Below are positions 31,964 to 40,755 of a stretch of 64,000 nt of DNA, piece after piece. A program made the translations under genes and the position numbers. Source of the stretch: SZUA-35 sp965530755 (lineage in GTDB: Bacteria > Actinomycetota > Acidimicrobiia > Acidimicrobiales > SZUA-35). The notes under the pieces are model-generated. The model searched no databases, had not been told where the DNA came from, and worked only from the letters and a program-made list of their open reading frames with translations. The first letter of the stretch is position 1. The number at the start of each line of letters is the position of its first letter. The stretch lies in the NCBI GenBank assembly GCA_965530755.1, contig CBESNA010000020.1:5890-69889 (forward strand), read 5' to 3'.

Positions 31964-34900
31964 TCAGGCCACCTGTCGGATCTCGGATCCCCGGTGGTCG
32001 GAGCGAGGGTGGACCTCGATCGCGACCGGGAGCGCGTTCTTCAACGCCTCGAGGTGGGTGATCACCCCGACCATCGAGCCGCGACTGCGCAAGCCGTCCA
32101 GCACCGTGATCGCTTGATCCACGGCGTCGGCATCGAGTGAACCGAATCCCTCGTCGACGAAAAGGGCATCGAGGTGTAACCCCGCTCGACCGATCATGAC
32201 GACGTCGGCGAGGCCGAGCGCGAGGGCCAGCGACGCCTGGAAGGTCTCGCCGCCGGAGAGGGACACGCTGGGCCGGACCCGGCCGGTGTGGGCATCGTCG
32301 ACCACGAGGTCCAGGCCGTGCTGGCCGACCTGGTTGGTTGGCGCGTCTTGCACGAGCAGCCGGTAACGGCCGTTGCTCATCGTGTGGAGGTGGAGATTCG
32401 CATGATCGACAACATCACGGAGGTAGACCGACAGCACCCAATTCTCCAGGGACAAACGCCGACTGTTGTTGCCCCTGACCACGCTGGCGGCTCGTCTGAC
32501 GATCTCGTGGTGGGAGCGCTGCTCCGAGGTCGCATGGTCGATGGATGCGATCTCCTCGATGTCGGCTTCAGCCTGGAAGACGTTCTGGGTGACAGCGGAC
32601 AACGCATCGACGGCGACGCGGTGCCGGGTCTCGGCCCCGATGGCCGCCGCCCGGAGCTCATCGATGTCCGGGAGGTCGTCTGGCAGACCTTGGGCGTCCA
32701 ACGCCTCGACCGTGGCTGCCAGCGTCGTCCGGCGATGACGCCACTCGGCGTGGGCTGACTCGGCCGCCTCGAGCGCCGACGATTCCATCGAGGCCTCGAG
32801 CGCGTCCCGTTCAGAACTGAAAGCGCCACGACCGACGATGGCGACGACGGCGTTGGACGCCGCTTCCAGGGACGCGTCACCCGTCGCAGTCTCGGTGGAC
32901 AGCTGCTGTGTTCTGAGCAGGGCATTTCTGAGCTCGACGAGCAGACCCACGATCATCGCGAGGTCAGTCCCGTCCGTGGCCTTGTCGCGCTGGGCCTCGG
33001 CCCGACGAATCGCCTCGCCGATCTGCTCGATGCGTTCAGCAGCCGTGGCGCGGTGGACGGCCAAGTCGCTCTTGGACCGCTCGATCTCGTCGACCTCCAG
33101 AACGAGGTCGACGGCACGAGACGTGATGTGGGCAAGCCGCTCCCCTGCACGCTCGGCGGTCTCGAGCTTTGATCGCAGGGTGGCCGCTTCGTCGATCAGG
33201 TCCGGGCTCGTTCGTTGTGCCGCAGAGCCGAGCTCGCCGAGGCATCCGCTCAGGGTCTCCTTGGCCTGTCCTCGGTCCGTATCGATGGTGTCGATGGCGG
33301 AGACGATGAGGGTCAGGCGCTCCTCGAGAGCCTCGATGCCGGCAGCGATCTGCATTCGTGTGGCCGCAAGCTGGTCGAGCGCAGCCAGCACCTCGGTGGC
33401 TCGAACCAGTGCCGCGTCGAGATCGATGGGATCGCTGTCGGCAAGCGTCGGGTCGTCGGCGACCAGACCAGCAAACGCCGCCTGATGGTCACTCTTGATG
33501 GTGAGTGCGGCCGATGCCGCTGCAGATGCTCGCTCGACGGCGGCGACATCGACCAGGCTGGGTTCGGCGGCGTCGCCGGCCGGTGTGGGGTGCTCGAACG
33601 CACCGCAGACAGGACAGGGCTCACCGTCGGCGAGATCAGCGGCGAGGCGGGGCGCGGTTCCCGCCACGAACGCGGCGAAGGCTGCGTCGGCTTCCCGCTG
33701 CCGCTCTGCTGCCGCTGCGGTTGCGGACGAGAGGCGTGCGCCGATCCGATCGATCTCGGCTCGCTTCTCCCGCCGCCGAGCAGCCAAGTCCAGTGCAGCC
33801 TGCCGCTGCGGACGATTGGTCAGTTGCTCATCGAGGAGTACGAGCTCGCTGGTGGCCGCTGCGCTCGCTTGGCGGGCCGCAGCAGCTTCCGCTGAGCGTT
33901 CCGTGCGCTGCGCGTCGAGCTCGGCGATGGCGACAGCAACCTCGTCTGCGGTTCGGCGCGCCGCAACCTTGGCCTCGGCGGCTTCGAGCTGTATGGCCAT
34001 GGCGGCGGCCCGGGCCGCAACGTCGGTGAGCTCGGTCGCCTCGGCTGCCAGTTGGTTGCGTTCGAGGGTGAGGGCGGCGAGACGATCAGCGGCCTCGGCC
34101 GCCGTGGTGTCGATGGCATCACGACTGGCTGTCAGCGCCACCAGTTCAGTCCGCTGGAGCTCGACTCGCGTTTCCTTTGCCACCAGAGCGTCGACGGCCG
34201 AACTCCTCGCCGCGGTGGATTCGAGGAGCGAACTGATGGCGTCGGCGGTCGGGGCTGACGGGAGCGATGGCCGATCCGACAGTGCACGCTCGCTCAATGC
34301 TTGTACGTCGGCCCACAGTTGCTCCATGTCGCGCCGACACTGCTGGACCGTGGCGGCAAGCCGGTCCCGTACGGCGGCGGCTGGCCCGATCCCGACGACG
34401 CTCTTGGCCGCGTCGATGCGGGCGCTCAGCTGCTCCATCGCTTTCGTCCGGCCGTCGAGCATCGCCAACTCGGCCGCAGCTGAGGTCCTCTGCTCGATCG
34501 CCTTCCTCTGCGCCTCGGCTCGCTCCAGGTGCGATCGGGCCGATGTCGCGGTGGACCGGAACCCCGACGCTGTTGTCTCGAGGCCCGGGAGGGTGTCGAG
34601 CCGGAGATCAGCAAGGCGAACGGCCGGATCCTCGAGCCCGGGTGCGGAGGGCTCGTCGTCGGTGTCGACGACATCGGTCATCGGGGCCTCGTCGAGCAGC
34701 GACAACTGCGCACTCATCTCGACCACAGGCTCGGCGTGGGCACGGTCAGGACGGGCGATGTCGTCGGCTCCGAGAACAGCGGCTGCGTGGTCGGCGAGGG
34801 ACGACGCCAGCGCACGAGCGACGTCGGTCGGCAGACCTTCGATCTCGACATCGGCCCGATCCAATGCGTCGGACGCGCGGCGATGGAACACCGCACGCTG

Positions 34901-35524
34901 CTCCGCGGCTCCTGCGAGTGCACGCTCGCCTTCCCGTGCCTGTTCGGCCAGGACCTCGGCCGCTCGATCGAAGACCTCGGACCCGAACAGGGTGCGCAAC
35001 AGATCGGCTCGCTCGCTGGTGCGGGCGTTCAGCACCTCGGCGAATTTGCCCTGGGGTAGCAGGACGACCCGTTCGAACTGTTCCAGGGACAGGCCAACCA
35101 GCTCGCGACACCGACTGGTCACATCACGGACCTTGGCGGCATCCGGCTCCCAACCGGCGGCAGTCCAACGCTCCAGCAGTGCATCGGCCGGCCGCTCGGT
35201 CGTACCGGAGCCGCGACGCTTCTGACGAACCTGGCTGGGCTGGCGAGTGACCCGCCAGCGCTGCCCGTCGGCGTCAAAGACGAACCGCACGAGGCATTCC
35301 GCACTGGGATCGGCGTAGTGGGACCGAACATCGACATGGCCCTGTCGAGCGCCGGACAAGGAGCCGTAGATCGCGAAACAGATCGCGTCGAAGATGGTCG
35401 ACTTGCCCGAACCTGTTGGCCCGGACACGACGAAGAGGCCAACGTCGGCCAGCGGCTCGAAGTCGACTTCGGCCACAGTTGCATACGGCCCGAAGGCCTC
35501 CATGCGGAGGAGGACCGGCTTCAT
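31964..35524 (-). CDS. sbcC: Exonuclease SbcC (Rad50-like SMC ATPase)
   Basis: 1186 aa. Walker A GPTGSGKSTIFDAICF is near residue 35. A very long coiled coil is interrupted by the zinc hook CPVCG near residue 635. The C-terminal half supplies the ABC signature SLSGGETFQASLALALGLAD and Walker B LDALFVDEGFGSLD. With SbcD it forms the ATP-dependent SbcCD nuclease that trims hairpins and blocked DNA ends. The start overlaps the sbcD stop by ATGA. It is the downstream member of an sbcDC pair in a region rich in break-repair genes. Confidence 0.95.
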   Translation of the reverse strand: MKPVLLRMEAFGPYATVAEVDFEPLADVGLFVVSGPTGSGKSTIFDAICFAIYGSLSGARQGHVDVRSHYADPSAECLVRFVFDADGQRWRVTRQPSQVRQKRRGSGTTERPADALLERWTAAGWEPDAAKVRDVTSRCRELVGLSLEQFERVVLLPQGKFAEVLNARTSERADLLRTLFGSEVFDRAAEVLAEQAREGERALAGAAEQRAVFHRRASDALDRADVEIEGLPTDVARALASSLADHAAAVLGADDIARPDRAHAEPVVEMSAQLSLLDEAPMTDVVDTDDEPSAPGLEDPAVRLADLRLDTLPGLETTASGFRSTATSARSHLERAEAQRKAIEQRTSAAAELAMLDGRTKAMEQLSARIDAAKSVVGIGPAAAVRDRLAATVQQCRRDMEQLWADVQALSERALSDRPSLPSAPTADAISSLLESTAARSSAVDALVAKETRVELQRTELVALTASRDAIDTTAAEAADRLAALTLERNQLAAEATELTDVAARAAAMAIQLEAAEAKVAARRTADEVAVAIAELDAQRTERSAEAAAARQASAAATSELVLLDEQLTNRPQRQAALDLAARRREKRAEIDRIGARLSSATAAAAERQREADAAFAAFVAGTAPRLAADLADGEPCPVCGAFEHPTPAGDAAEPSLVDVAAVERASAAASAALTIKSDHQAAFAGLVADDPTLADSDPIDLDAALVRATEVLAALDQLAATRMQIAAGIEALEERLTLIVSAIDTIDTDRGQAKETLSGCLGELGSAAQRTSPDLIDEAATLRSKLETAERAGERLAHITSRAVDLVLEVDEIERSKSDLAVHRATAAERIEQIGEAIRRAEAQRDKATDGTDLAMIVGLLVELRNALLRTQQLSTETATGDASLEAASNAVVAIVGRGAFSSERDALEASMESSALEAAESAHAEWRHRRTTLAATVEALDAQGLPDDLPDIDELRAAAIGAETRHRVAVDALSAVTQNVFQAEADIEEIASIDHATSEQRSHHEIVRRAASVVRGNNSRRLSLENWVLSVYLRDVVDHANLHLHTMSNGRYRLLVQDAPTNQVGQHGLDLVVDDAHTGRVRPSVSLSGGETFQASLALALGLADVVMIGRAGLHLDALFVDEGFGSLDADAVDQAITVLDGLRSRGSMVGVITHLEALKNALPVAIEVHPRSDHRGSEIRQVA

Positions 35525-36672
35525 GTGCCGGTCCTCTGGGCCTCGGCGATGGCCCGGTCGAGCACGAGACCGATCTCTTCACTGGCGTCGACATTGGACA
35601 CCTCGGCCCAGAAGTCGCGCACCAGAGCGGACGGCGGCCGCGCCGCCACGTCGGCCGCGGTGAGTCGGTGTGACACCACAGACGGTTCAGCCACCCTGGC
35701 GACTTCGACCAGCCACGGGAAACGGCGCCGCAATGCGCGGTGAGCATCGGGGATCACTGCCGCATCGGTGAGCTCGACCCGGACCCACGCCGAGTCGTTG
35801 ATCGGAGACTGCATCAACTCATCGAATCCTCCCCGCACCGTGACCACTCCGCGGCCGACATCGATCGGGATCTCACGAGCCTCGATCGAACCGTCCGGAG
35901 CGAGGTCGACCGACACCACGAGCTTGGGGTGCCGCTCGCCGAACGAATACGGCAAAGGTGAACCGGAGTACCGAACACGCTCGGACCCGGCGACCAACTG
36001 GGGACGATGCAGATGCCCCAGCGCCACGTAGTCGAACGGCGCGAACAGGTCGGCCGACACCATGCCGCTGTCGCCGACCGCGAGCTCCCGCTCGGAGTCG
36101 GAGGGCGCGGCCCCGGTCACGAACGCGTGGGCGATGACGAGCGACCGCATCCCCTCGGGCAGATCACCGCGGGCACGGTCGATGGCGTGGGCCAGCACCG
36201 CTTCGTGCGAGAGACGAGGCGATTCGCTTCGATCGAGGATGGACTCGCGGGTTTCGATGGGGGCCAGCAGCGGCTCGAGGAATGGCAGAGCAACGATCGC
36301 CAGGGGTCCGTCGCTGAATTCGCGCACGGTCACCGTCGACGCCGACCGATAGCCGCCCCGAATCACCACACCGCCCGCATCGACGAGACCGTCGAACGCA
36401 CCGATGCGCTCACCGCTGTCGTGGTTGCCGGCGATGGCAACGACTTCGGCTCCGGCCAGACGAATGCGGCGCACTGCGTCGGAGAACAGCGAGACTGCTG
36501 CGGCCGGCGGTACGGCTCGGTCGTGGAGATCGCCTGCAATCACGACCAGATCGGCGGATTCCCGGGCCACAGCGTCGACCAACCACTCGATGAAGGCCTC
36601 CTGCTCGCCGAGCAGGCTGAAATCACCGAAGGAACGGCCGAGATGCCAGTCGCTGGTGTGGATGATCCGCAT
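35521..36672 (-). CDS. sbcD: Exonuclease SbcD (Mre11-like)
   Basis: 383 aa calcineurin-like phosphoesterase. The metal motifs appear in order: MRIIHTSDWHLG at the start, VIAGDLHDRAVPP, AIAGNHDSGERI, and later VIAHAFVTG and YVALGHLHRPQ. It is the nuclease subunit of SbcCD. The ATG at 36672 places the D-x-H motif at the usual distance from the N-terminus and has TACGCT 7 nt upstream; a longer open frame has no such support. It is coupled to sbcC by a 4-bp overlap. Confidence 0.95.
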   Translation of the reverse strand: MRIIHTSDWHLGRSFGDFSLLGEQEAFIEWLVDAVARESADLVVIAGDLHDRAVPPAAAVSLFSDAVRRIRLAGAEVVAIAGNHDSGERIGAFDGLVDAGGVVIRGGYRSASTVTVREFSDGPLAIVALPFLEPLLAPIETRESILDRSESPRLSHEAVLAHAIDRARGDLPEGMRSLVIAHAFVTGAAPSDSERELAVGDSGMVSADLFAPFDYVALGHLHRPQLVAGSERVRYSGSPLPYSFGERHPKLVVSVDLAPDGSIEAREIPIDVGRGVVTVRGGFDELMQSPINDSAWVRVELTDAAVIPDAHRALRRRFPWLVEVARVAEPSVVSHRLTAADVAARPPSALVRDFWAEVSNVDASEEIGLVLDRAIAEAQRTGT

Positions 36673-36679
36673 GTCAATG

Positions 36680-36685
36680 AGCGTA
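36680..36685 (-). promoter_or_regulatory. -10 element of sbcDC
   Basis: TACGCT on the minus strand, 7 nt before the ATG at 36672. Confidence 0.5.
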
Positions 36686-36729
36686 CGCAGGGGGTGTGAC
36701 AGCGTCGGCGATGCTCCCCCCACTCCCGC

Positions 36730-36777
36730 AAACCTCGGGTTCGCGCCCCACAAAATCGGGGGTGTCAGCCTCGGGTT
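36730..36777. repeat. Half copy of an intergenic repeat element
   Basis: A 48-bp segment matching 47336-47383 at 42 of 48 positions without gaps. Both begin AAACCTCGGGTT and end AGCCTCGGGTT, so CCTCGGGTT occurs twice within each. It lies between sbcD and the upstream SRPBCC gene. The left inverted arm seen in the second copy is missing here. Confidence 0.7.
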
Positions 36778-36828
36778 GAGGGAGCGGCAGCCGGCCCGCC
36801 TCGTTCCAGCGACCGCGATCGAGAGGGA

Positions 36829-37299
36829 TCAGCTCGACTCGAGGGCTGCTTTCAGATTGGCCATCGTGATCCCACATGCTTTCTCGAGGTTGTCCCTCCG
36901 ACCCTCGATCCGCCCCGGATAGACGTCTGGCAGCGCCAACAACGGTGCGTCGAAGCGCTCGGTCACGATCGACCCGTCGCCATCGGCCTCGATCTCGTAG
37001 CTCCAGGTCGTGGCGTGTTCGAATCCCGGCGGGACTTCGTAGGCGAAGGCACGACCCGGCTCGAAGACCGTCACCTCACAATCGGCATGCCACTCGTAGT
37101 CACCGGCCTTGTTGTGGCCGCGAAATCGCACCCCGACGGCGAGCGTGTCGGCATCGCCGAGCATCTCGCACCTGACGTTCTCCGGGCTGTAGCTCGGCAG
37201 GAGCGAGAGGTCGGTCAGGTGCGCAAAGACGGCTTCCGGCGGCGCATCGATGTGCACCGTGGCCGATCCGATCGTGGCAGCGTGGTCGATCTCGGGCAT
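36829..37299 (-). CDS. SRPBCC-family protein
   Basis: 156 aa. ATVHIDAPPEAVFAHLTDLSLLPSYSPE style opening (about residues 13-40), FEPGRAFAYEVPPGF and a long C-terminal helix (RRDNLEKACGITMANLKAAL) are those of polyketide-cyclase/activator-type START-like domains, which bind a hydrophobic ligand in a helix-grip cavity. GAGGAG lies 5 nt before the ATG, a good ribosome binding site. It follows the small membrane protein gene by 12 bp and is probably cotranscribed. The ligand is unknown. Confidence 0.8.
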   Translation of the reverse strand: MPEIDHAATIGSATVHIDAPPEAVFAHLTDLSLLPSYSPENVRCEMLGDADTLAVGVRFRGHNKAGDYEWHADCEVTVFEPGRAFAYEVPPGFEHATTWSYEIEADGDGSIVTERFDAPLLALPDVYPGRIEGRRDNLEKACGITMANLKAALESS

Positions 37300-37311
37300 G
37301 GGGACTCCTCG

Positions 37312-37830
37312 TCAGGTTTCGGCGGATGCAGTCTGGCCGGGCATCGGCGACACCGTCGAATCTGCCCGCCCCGTCATGAACAGGGCCAACACGCTCGCGA
37401 CGGCGAACAGCAGTCCGACCCCGCTGATCAGGTACCAGCTCGTCGTGATGTCATCATCCTGCACACTGATGCGCAGTCCTGCCAAGCCGTCACGTCCCTC
37501 GAAGACGCTGACGATCACACCGTCGTAGCTGCCACAGCACGGCTTGATCAACGTCGTCGACGGGCCAAACGGCCGTCCGCCATTCTCGAAGCCCTCGGTG
37601 TGAAGCGTTGCGATGACGTCCTTCACCGTGGCACCGACAAGGCGGTATGCGAGCAGGAAGTCGTCCTCGGTCAGCGGACCGTCGACGGTCTCCTCTACGA
37701 CAACGGCGGCGCCGGCAGGTACGGGCACGAGGTCGAGCACCTGGTGCTTCAGTCGCCAGACGCTGACATGGGGGAAGGCGATCACGGCACAGCCGACCAC
37801 GAAAACGAGGAACAGGGCTGCTCTGCGCAT
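37312..37830 (-). CDS. Hypothetical membrane protein with two terminal helices
   Basis: 172 aa. A hydrophobic segment at the N-terminus (RRAALFLVFVVGCAVIAF) and another near the C-terminus (WYLISGVGLLFAVASVLALF) flank about 100 residues that should lie outside the membrane. That middle part has a Cys-Cys pair in KPCCGSYDG, perhaps a disulfide or metal site. No family recognised. The start at ATG 37830 is chosen because TACCGT lies 6 nt upstream; a GTG at 37851 is the alternative. Confidence 0.65.
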   Translation of the reverse strand: MRRAALFLVFVVGCAVIAFPHVSVWRLKHQVLDLVPVPAGAAVVVEETVDGPLTEDDFLLAYRLVGATVKDVIATLHTEGFENGGRPFGPSTTLIKPCCGSYDGVIVSVFEGRDGLAGLRISVQDDDITTSWYLISGVGLLFAVASVLALFMTGRADSTVSPMPGQTASAET

Positions 37831-37836
37831 TGAGCG

Positions 37837-37842
37837 ACGGTA
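37837..37842 (-). promoter_or_regulatory. -10 element of the two-helix membrane protein gene
   Basis: TACCGT on the minus strand, 6 nt before the ATG at 37830. Confidence 0.4.
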
Positions 37843-37861
37843 TCGGACCACTCAGAGCAGG

Positions 37862-39709
37862 TCAGAGCAGGTGTTGTGCCGCTTCCATGATCGTCGCCGT
37901 CGGTCGCTCTCGGGCCTTCCACGGATCGATGCCGGCGAGGAGCCGTTCTCCCATGGTCCGCATCGTGATCATCCGTGGGTGAAAATCGTCGGCGAGTGCC
38001 TCGTCCCAGGAGAGGGGAGCTGCGACCGAGGCCTCGGGGACGGCCCGGAGTGAGTACGGCGCTGCGGCATGGGACGAGTGGCCGTTGCGCAACACGTCGA
38101 TGAACAGTCGCCCCTTGCGATCCTTCTTGGCGAACTCGAGGGTGAACAGATCCGGCTCCGCCATCACGAGGTCCCAGGCGAGCCGTTCGGCGAACGCCTT
38201 CGTCGCCGGGAAGCCGACGCCGGACCCGGGTTCGTCGATGACGTCGACGTGGATGTGCAGGCCCTTCGATCCCGATGTCTTCACCCGAGGCGCCAGCCCC
38301 AACTCCTCGAGCCGATCGCGCAGCATCCTTGCCGCCAACTGGACCGGGCCGAGATCCGGGTCGGACGGGTCGAGATCCCAGATGATCTCGATCGGTCGGT
38401 CCGGGTCATCGGCACCCGAGAGAAGGGTGTGGAACACGATGGTGCCCTGGTTGGCGAGATAGACGAGCCCGTTGGCGTCGTGGATGACCGAGTAGACGAT
38501 CTGTCCCTTGCTTCGCGAGGCCACCGTCAGTCGTGAGATGTAGTCCGGCACGTGGTCCGGGGTGTTCTTCTGGTAGAAGCCCTTCTTCGTGATCCCGCTC
38601 GGAAAGCGTTCGAGCACGAGCGGTCGATCGGCCACCTCGACCAGCATCTTGTCGGCAACGCGCTGATAGTGGCCGACCATCTCACCCTTCGTTCCCTCGA
38701 TGTCGGCGAAGAGGATCTTGTCGAGGCTCGACAGCGCAACGGTTGTCGGTGATGGCTGCTTCTCCACGTCGATCGGATCCTTGTCCGGCCGGAGGCCGAG
38801 GTAGCGAGGGTGGCGAATGAGCCCTGACGAGGTCCATTCGCTGAACCCAACTTCGCACACGAGGACGGGCTCGACCCACCGCGCCGTCCTCAATTCGGTG
38901 GGAATGCCGTCAAGTGCGGTGTCCGGTCGTTCGATCGCTGCCAGCTGCTCCTGCAACGACCGCAAGGTCGCGTCGTCGAATCCGGTGCCGACGCGGCCGG
39001 AGTAGACGAGCGTTCCATCGACACGGGTCGCCAGCCCGAGGGCGCCGAAGCCCGTGCGACCGCCCTTCGGCGGTGTCCAGCCAACGATCACGAAGTCGTC
39101 CCGGAGGAGGCACTTCAGTTTTTGCCAATTCCGGGCTCGACCAGGCTTGTAGATGGCATCCCGACGCTTGGCGATCAGGCCCTCCCAGCCATCGTTCGCC
39201 GCTTGGGCGAACAGGTCCTCGGCGCTCCCGACGAGGACCTCGCTCAATTGCAGCGTGGCGTCGAACTCGAACCCATCGGACAGAAGCGCTCGACGCCGAT
39301 CGAGCGAGATGGGTCGCAGGTCGACACCTTCGAGCTCGAGAAGATCGAAAGCGACGAACCGGAGGGGCACGGCCTCGACTTCACCTGGAGCGGCGGGGCG
39401 AGTGGCCGGCCGCTGCTGGAGGCGTTCAAAACTTGATGCGTCCCCCCGGGGAGACGCGACCACCTCCCCGTCGACGACGAAGTCGCCGTATGGCTGGTCC
39501 TGGAGTGCGGAGACGACCTCGGGGTAGGAAGCGGTTGCGTCGAGGCCGTTCCTGGTGCGGAGTGTGACCTGTCCGTCGACAGACACACCGACGAGCCGGT
39601 AGCCATCGAACTTGCGCTCGAGTTGCCACGCCTCTCGATCACGATCGATACGGCCGACAGCTTCGTCATCGCCGGGCGAGGCCAGCATGACCTCCACCCG
39701 TGTGGTCAC
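37862..39709 (-). CDS. ligD: ATP-dependent DNA ligase LigD (ligase-polymerase form)
   Basis: 615 aa, for non-homologous end joining. The N-terminal half is an ATP-dependent ligase with the adenylated lysine in ERKFDGYR (K33), DGEVVA, EGLIAKR and the OB-fold region. From about residue 325 the archaeo-eukaryotic primase-type polymerase domain follows (YYQRVADKML-like helix, IWDLDPSDPD with metal aspartates, TSGSKGLHIHV). The order Lig-Pol differs from mycobacterial Pol-PE-Lig, and no 3'-phosphoesterase domain is present. GTG start shares GTGA with the end of ku. Confidence 0.93.
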   Translation of the reverse strand: MTTRVEVMLASPGDDEAVGRIDRDREAWQLERKFDGYRLVGVSVDGQVTLRTRNGLDATASYPEVVSALQDQPYGDFVVDGEVVASPRGDASSFERLQQRPATRPAAPGEVEAVPLRFVAFDLLELEGVDLRPISLDRRRALLSDGFEFDATLQLSEVLVGSAEDLFAQAANDGWEGLIAKRRDAIYKPGRARNWQKLKCLLRDDFVIVGWTPPKGGRTGFGALGLATRVDGTLVYSGRVGTGFDDATLRSLQEQLAAIERPDTALDGIPTELRTARWVEPVLVCEVGFSEWTSSGLIRHPRYLGLRPDKDPIDVEKQPSPTTVALSSLDKILFADIEGTKGEMVGHYQRVADKMLVEVADRPLVLERFPSGITKKGFYQKNTPDHVPDYISRLTVASRSKGQIVYSVIHDANGLVYLANQGTIVFHTLLSGADDPDRPIEIIWDLDPSDPDLGPVQLAARMLRDRLEELGLAPRVKTSGSKGLHIHVDVIDEPGSGVGFPATKAFAERLAWDLVMAEPDLFTLEFAKKDRKGRLFIDVLRNGHSSHAAAPYSLRAVPEASVAAPLSWDEALADDFHPRMITMRTMGERLLAGIDPWKARERPTATIMEAAQHLL

Positions 39710-40665
39710 GCCGACTTGCGAGCCGGGGCCTTCTTGGCAGCGGCCTTCTTGCTCGTTGCCTTCTTGGCCGTCGACTTCTTGGCCACCGCCTTCTTCGTTG
39801 CGGCTTTCTCGATCTTGGTCGACGCCTCGGCGCCGTCGGCGTCCGCGTCAGCAGCCACACTTGACGTCGGGTGGCGTTCGCGCGCCGCCTTCGCGGCGGC
39901 GACGCTCGCCTCCAGGGCTGCTGCGAGATCGATGATCTCGGCGGTGGGCTCGTCGTCCTCCAGTGGTGCCAGCTCCTCACCATCGACCTTGGCCTGGATG
40001 AGGTCGAGGACACGCTGGCGATGGTCGTCCTCGAACTTCGCCGGCTCGAATGGTTCGGTGAGCGACTCGATGAGCTGCTCGGCCATCGCCAGCTCTGCCG
40101 GCTTCACCTCGACGTCCTCGAGATGCTCGAAGGCTTCGATCTCGTTGAAGTCTGCGACCTCGTCGCCGTAGACCATCGTCGACAGGAGCAGCTTGCCGTC
40201 CGCTGCCCGTAGCGCGCACAGGTACTGCTTGGTCCGCATGACGAAGCTGGCGATGGCCACCATTCCTGCGCTCTCCATCGCCTGTTCGAGCACGGCATAT
40301 GCCTTCGCCGACAGCTCGTCCGGTGCGACGACGTAGGCGCTGTCGAAGTAGAGCGGATCGATTTCGGAGAGCTGGACGAACTCGACGATGTCGATGGTGC
40401 GGCTCTTCTTGGGGTCGAGCGTGGTCAGTTCCTCGTCGGTGATGATGACGTAGTTGCCCTTCGTGACCTCGTAGCCCTTCACGATGTCGTCGTAGGCGAC
40501 TTCCTCGCCGGTCTCGGCCGAGACCCGCTTCATCTTCACCCTCGACCCGGTTTCGCTGTCGAGCTGGTTGAAGGACACGTTCTTGCGCCGAACCGCCGGA
40601 AAGAGGCGGATCGGAATCGAGATGAGGCCAAATGAAATGGCACCGCTCCAAATTGGTCGGGGCAA
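39706..40665 (-). CDS. ku: Non-homologous end joining protein Ku
   Basis: 319 aa bacterial Ku, a homodimeric ring that loads on DNA ends and recruits LigD. PIWSGAISFGLISIPIRLFP at the N-terminus and the central KGYEV, PLYFDSAYVVAP are diagnostic. From about residue 280 the tail is a run of Lys/Ala repeats (KKAVAKKSTAKKATSKKAA), the extra DNA-binding extension seen in many actinobacterial Ku proteins. The start codon is TTG, decided by AAGGAG 7 nt upstream. It precedes ligD with a 4-bp overlap. Confidence 0.95.
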   Translation of the reverse strand: MPRPIWSGAISFGLISIPIRLFPAVRRKNVSFNQLDSETGSRVKMKRVSAETGEEVAYDDIVKGYEVTKGNYVIITDEELTTLDPKKSRTIDIVEFVQLSEIDPLYFDSAYVVAPDELSAKAYAVLEQAMESAGMVAIASFVMRTKQYLCALRAADGKLLLSTMVYGDEVADFNEIEAFEHLEDVEVKPAELAMAEQLIESLTEPFEPAKFEDDHRQRVLDLIQAKVDGEELAPLEDDEPTAEIIDLAAALEASVAAAKAARERHPTSSVAADADADGAEASTKIEKAATKKAVAKKSTAKKATSKKAAAKKAPARKSA

Positions 40666-40755
40666 GACGAACTCCTTCGGTCAGCACTCCGCCAAACCGG
40701 AGCCCTATTCATACAGGACAAGACGCCGAAGTCAATCGTCAGATGTCTGCATCGG

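Noticed and set aside
33495..35225. Long open frame (576 codons) on the plus strand
   Set aside because: It is antisense to sbcC, whose protein has all Rad50-type motifs. The antisense product is a Ser/Arg/Ala-rich low-complexity chain, as expected from high-GC codon bias.
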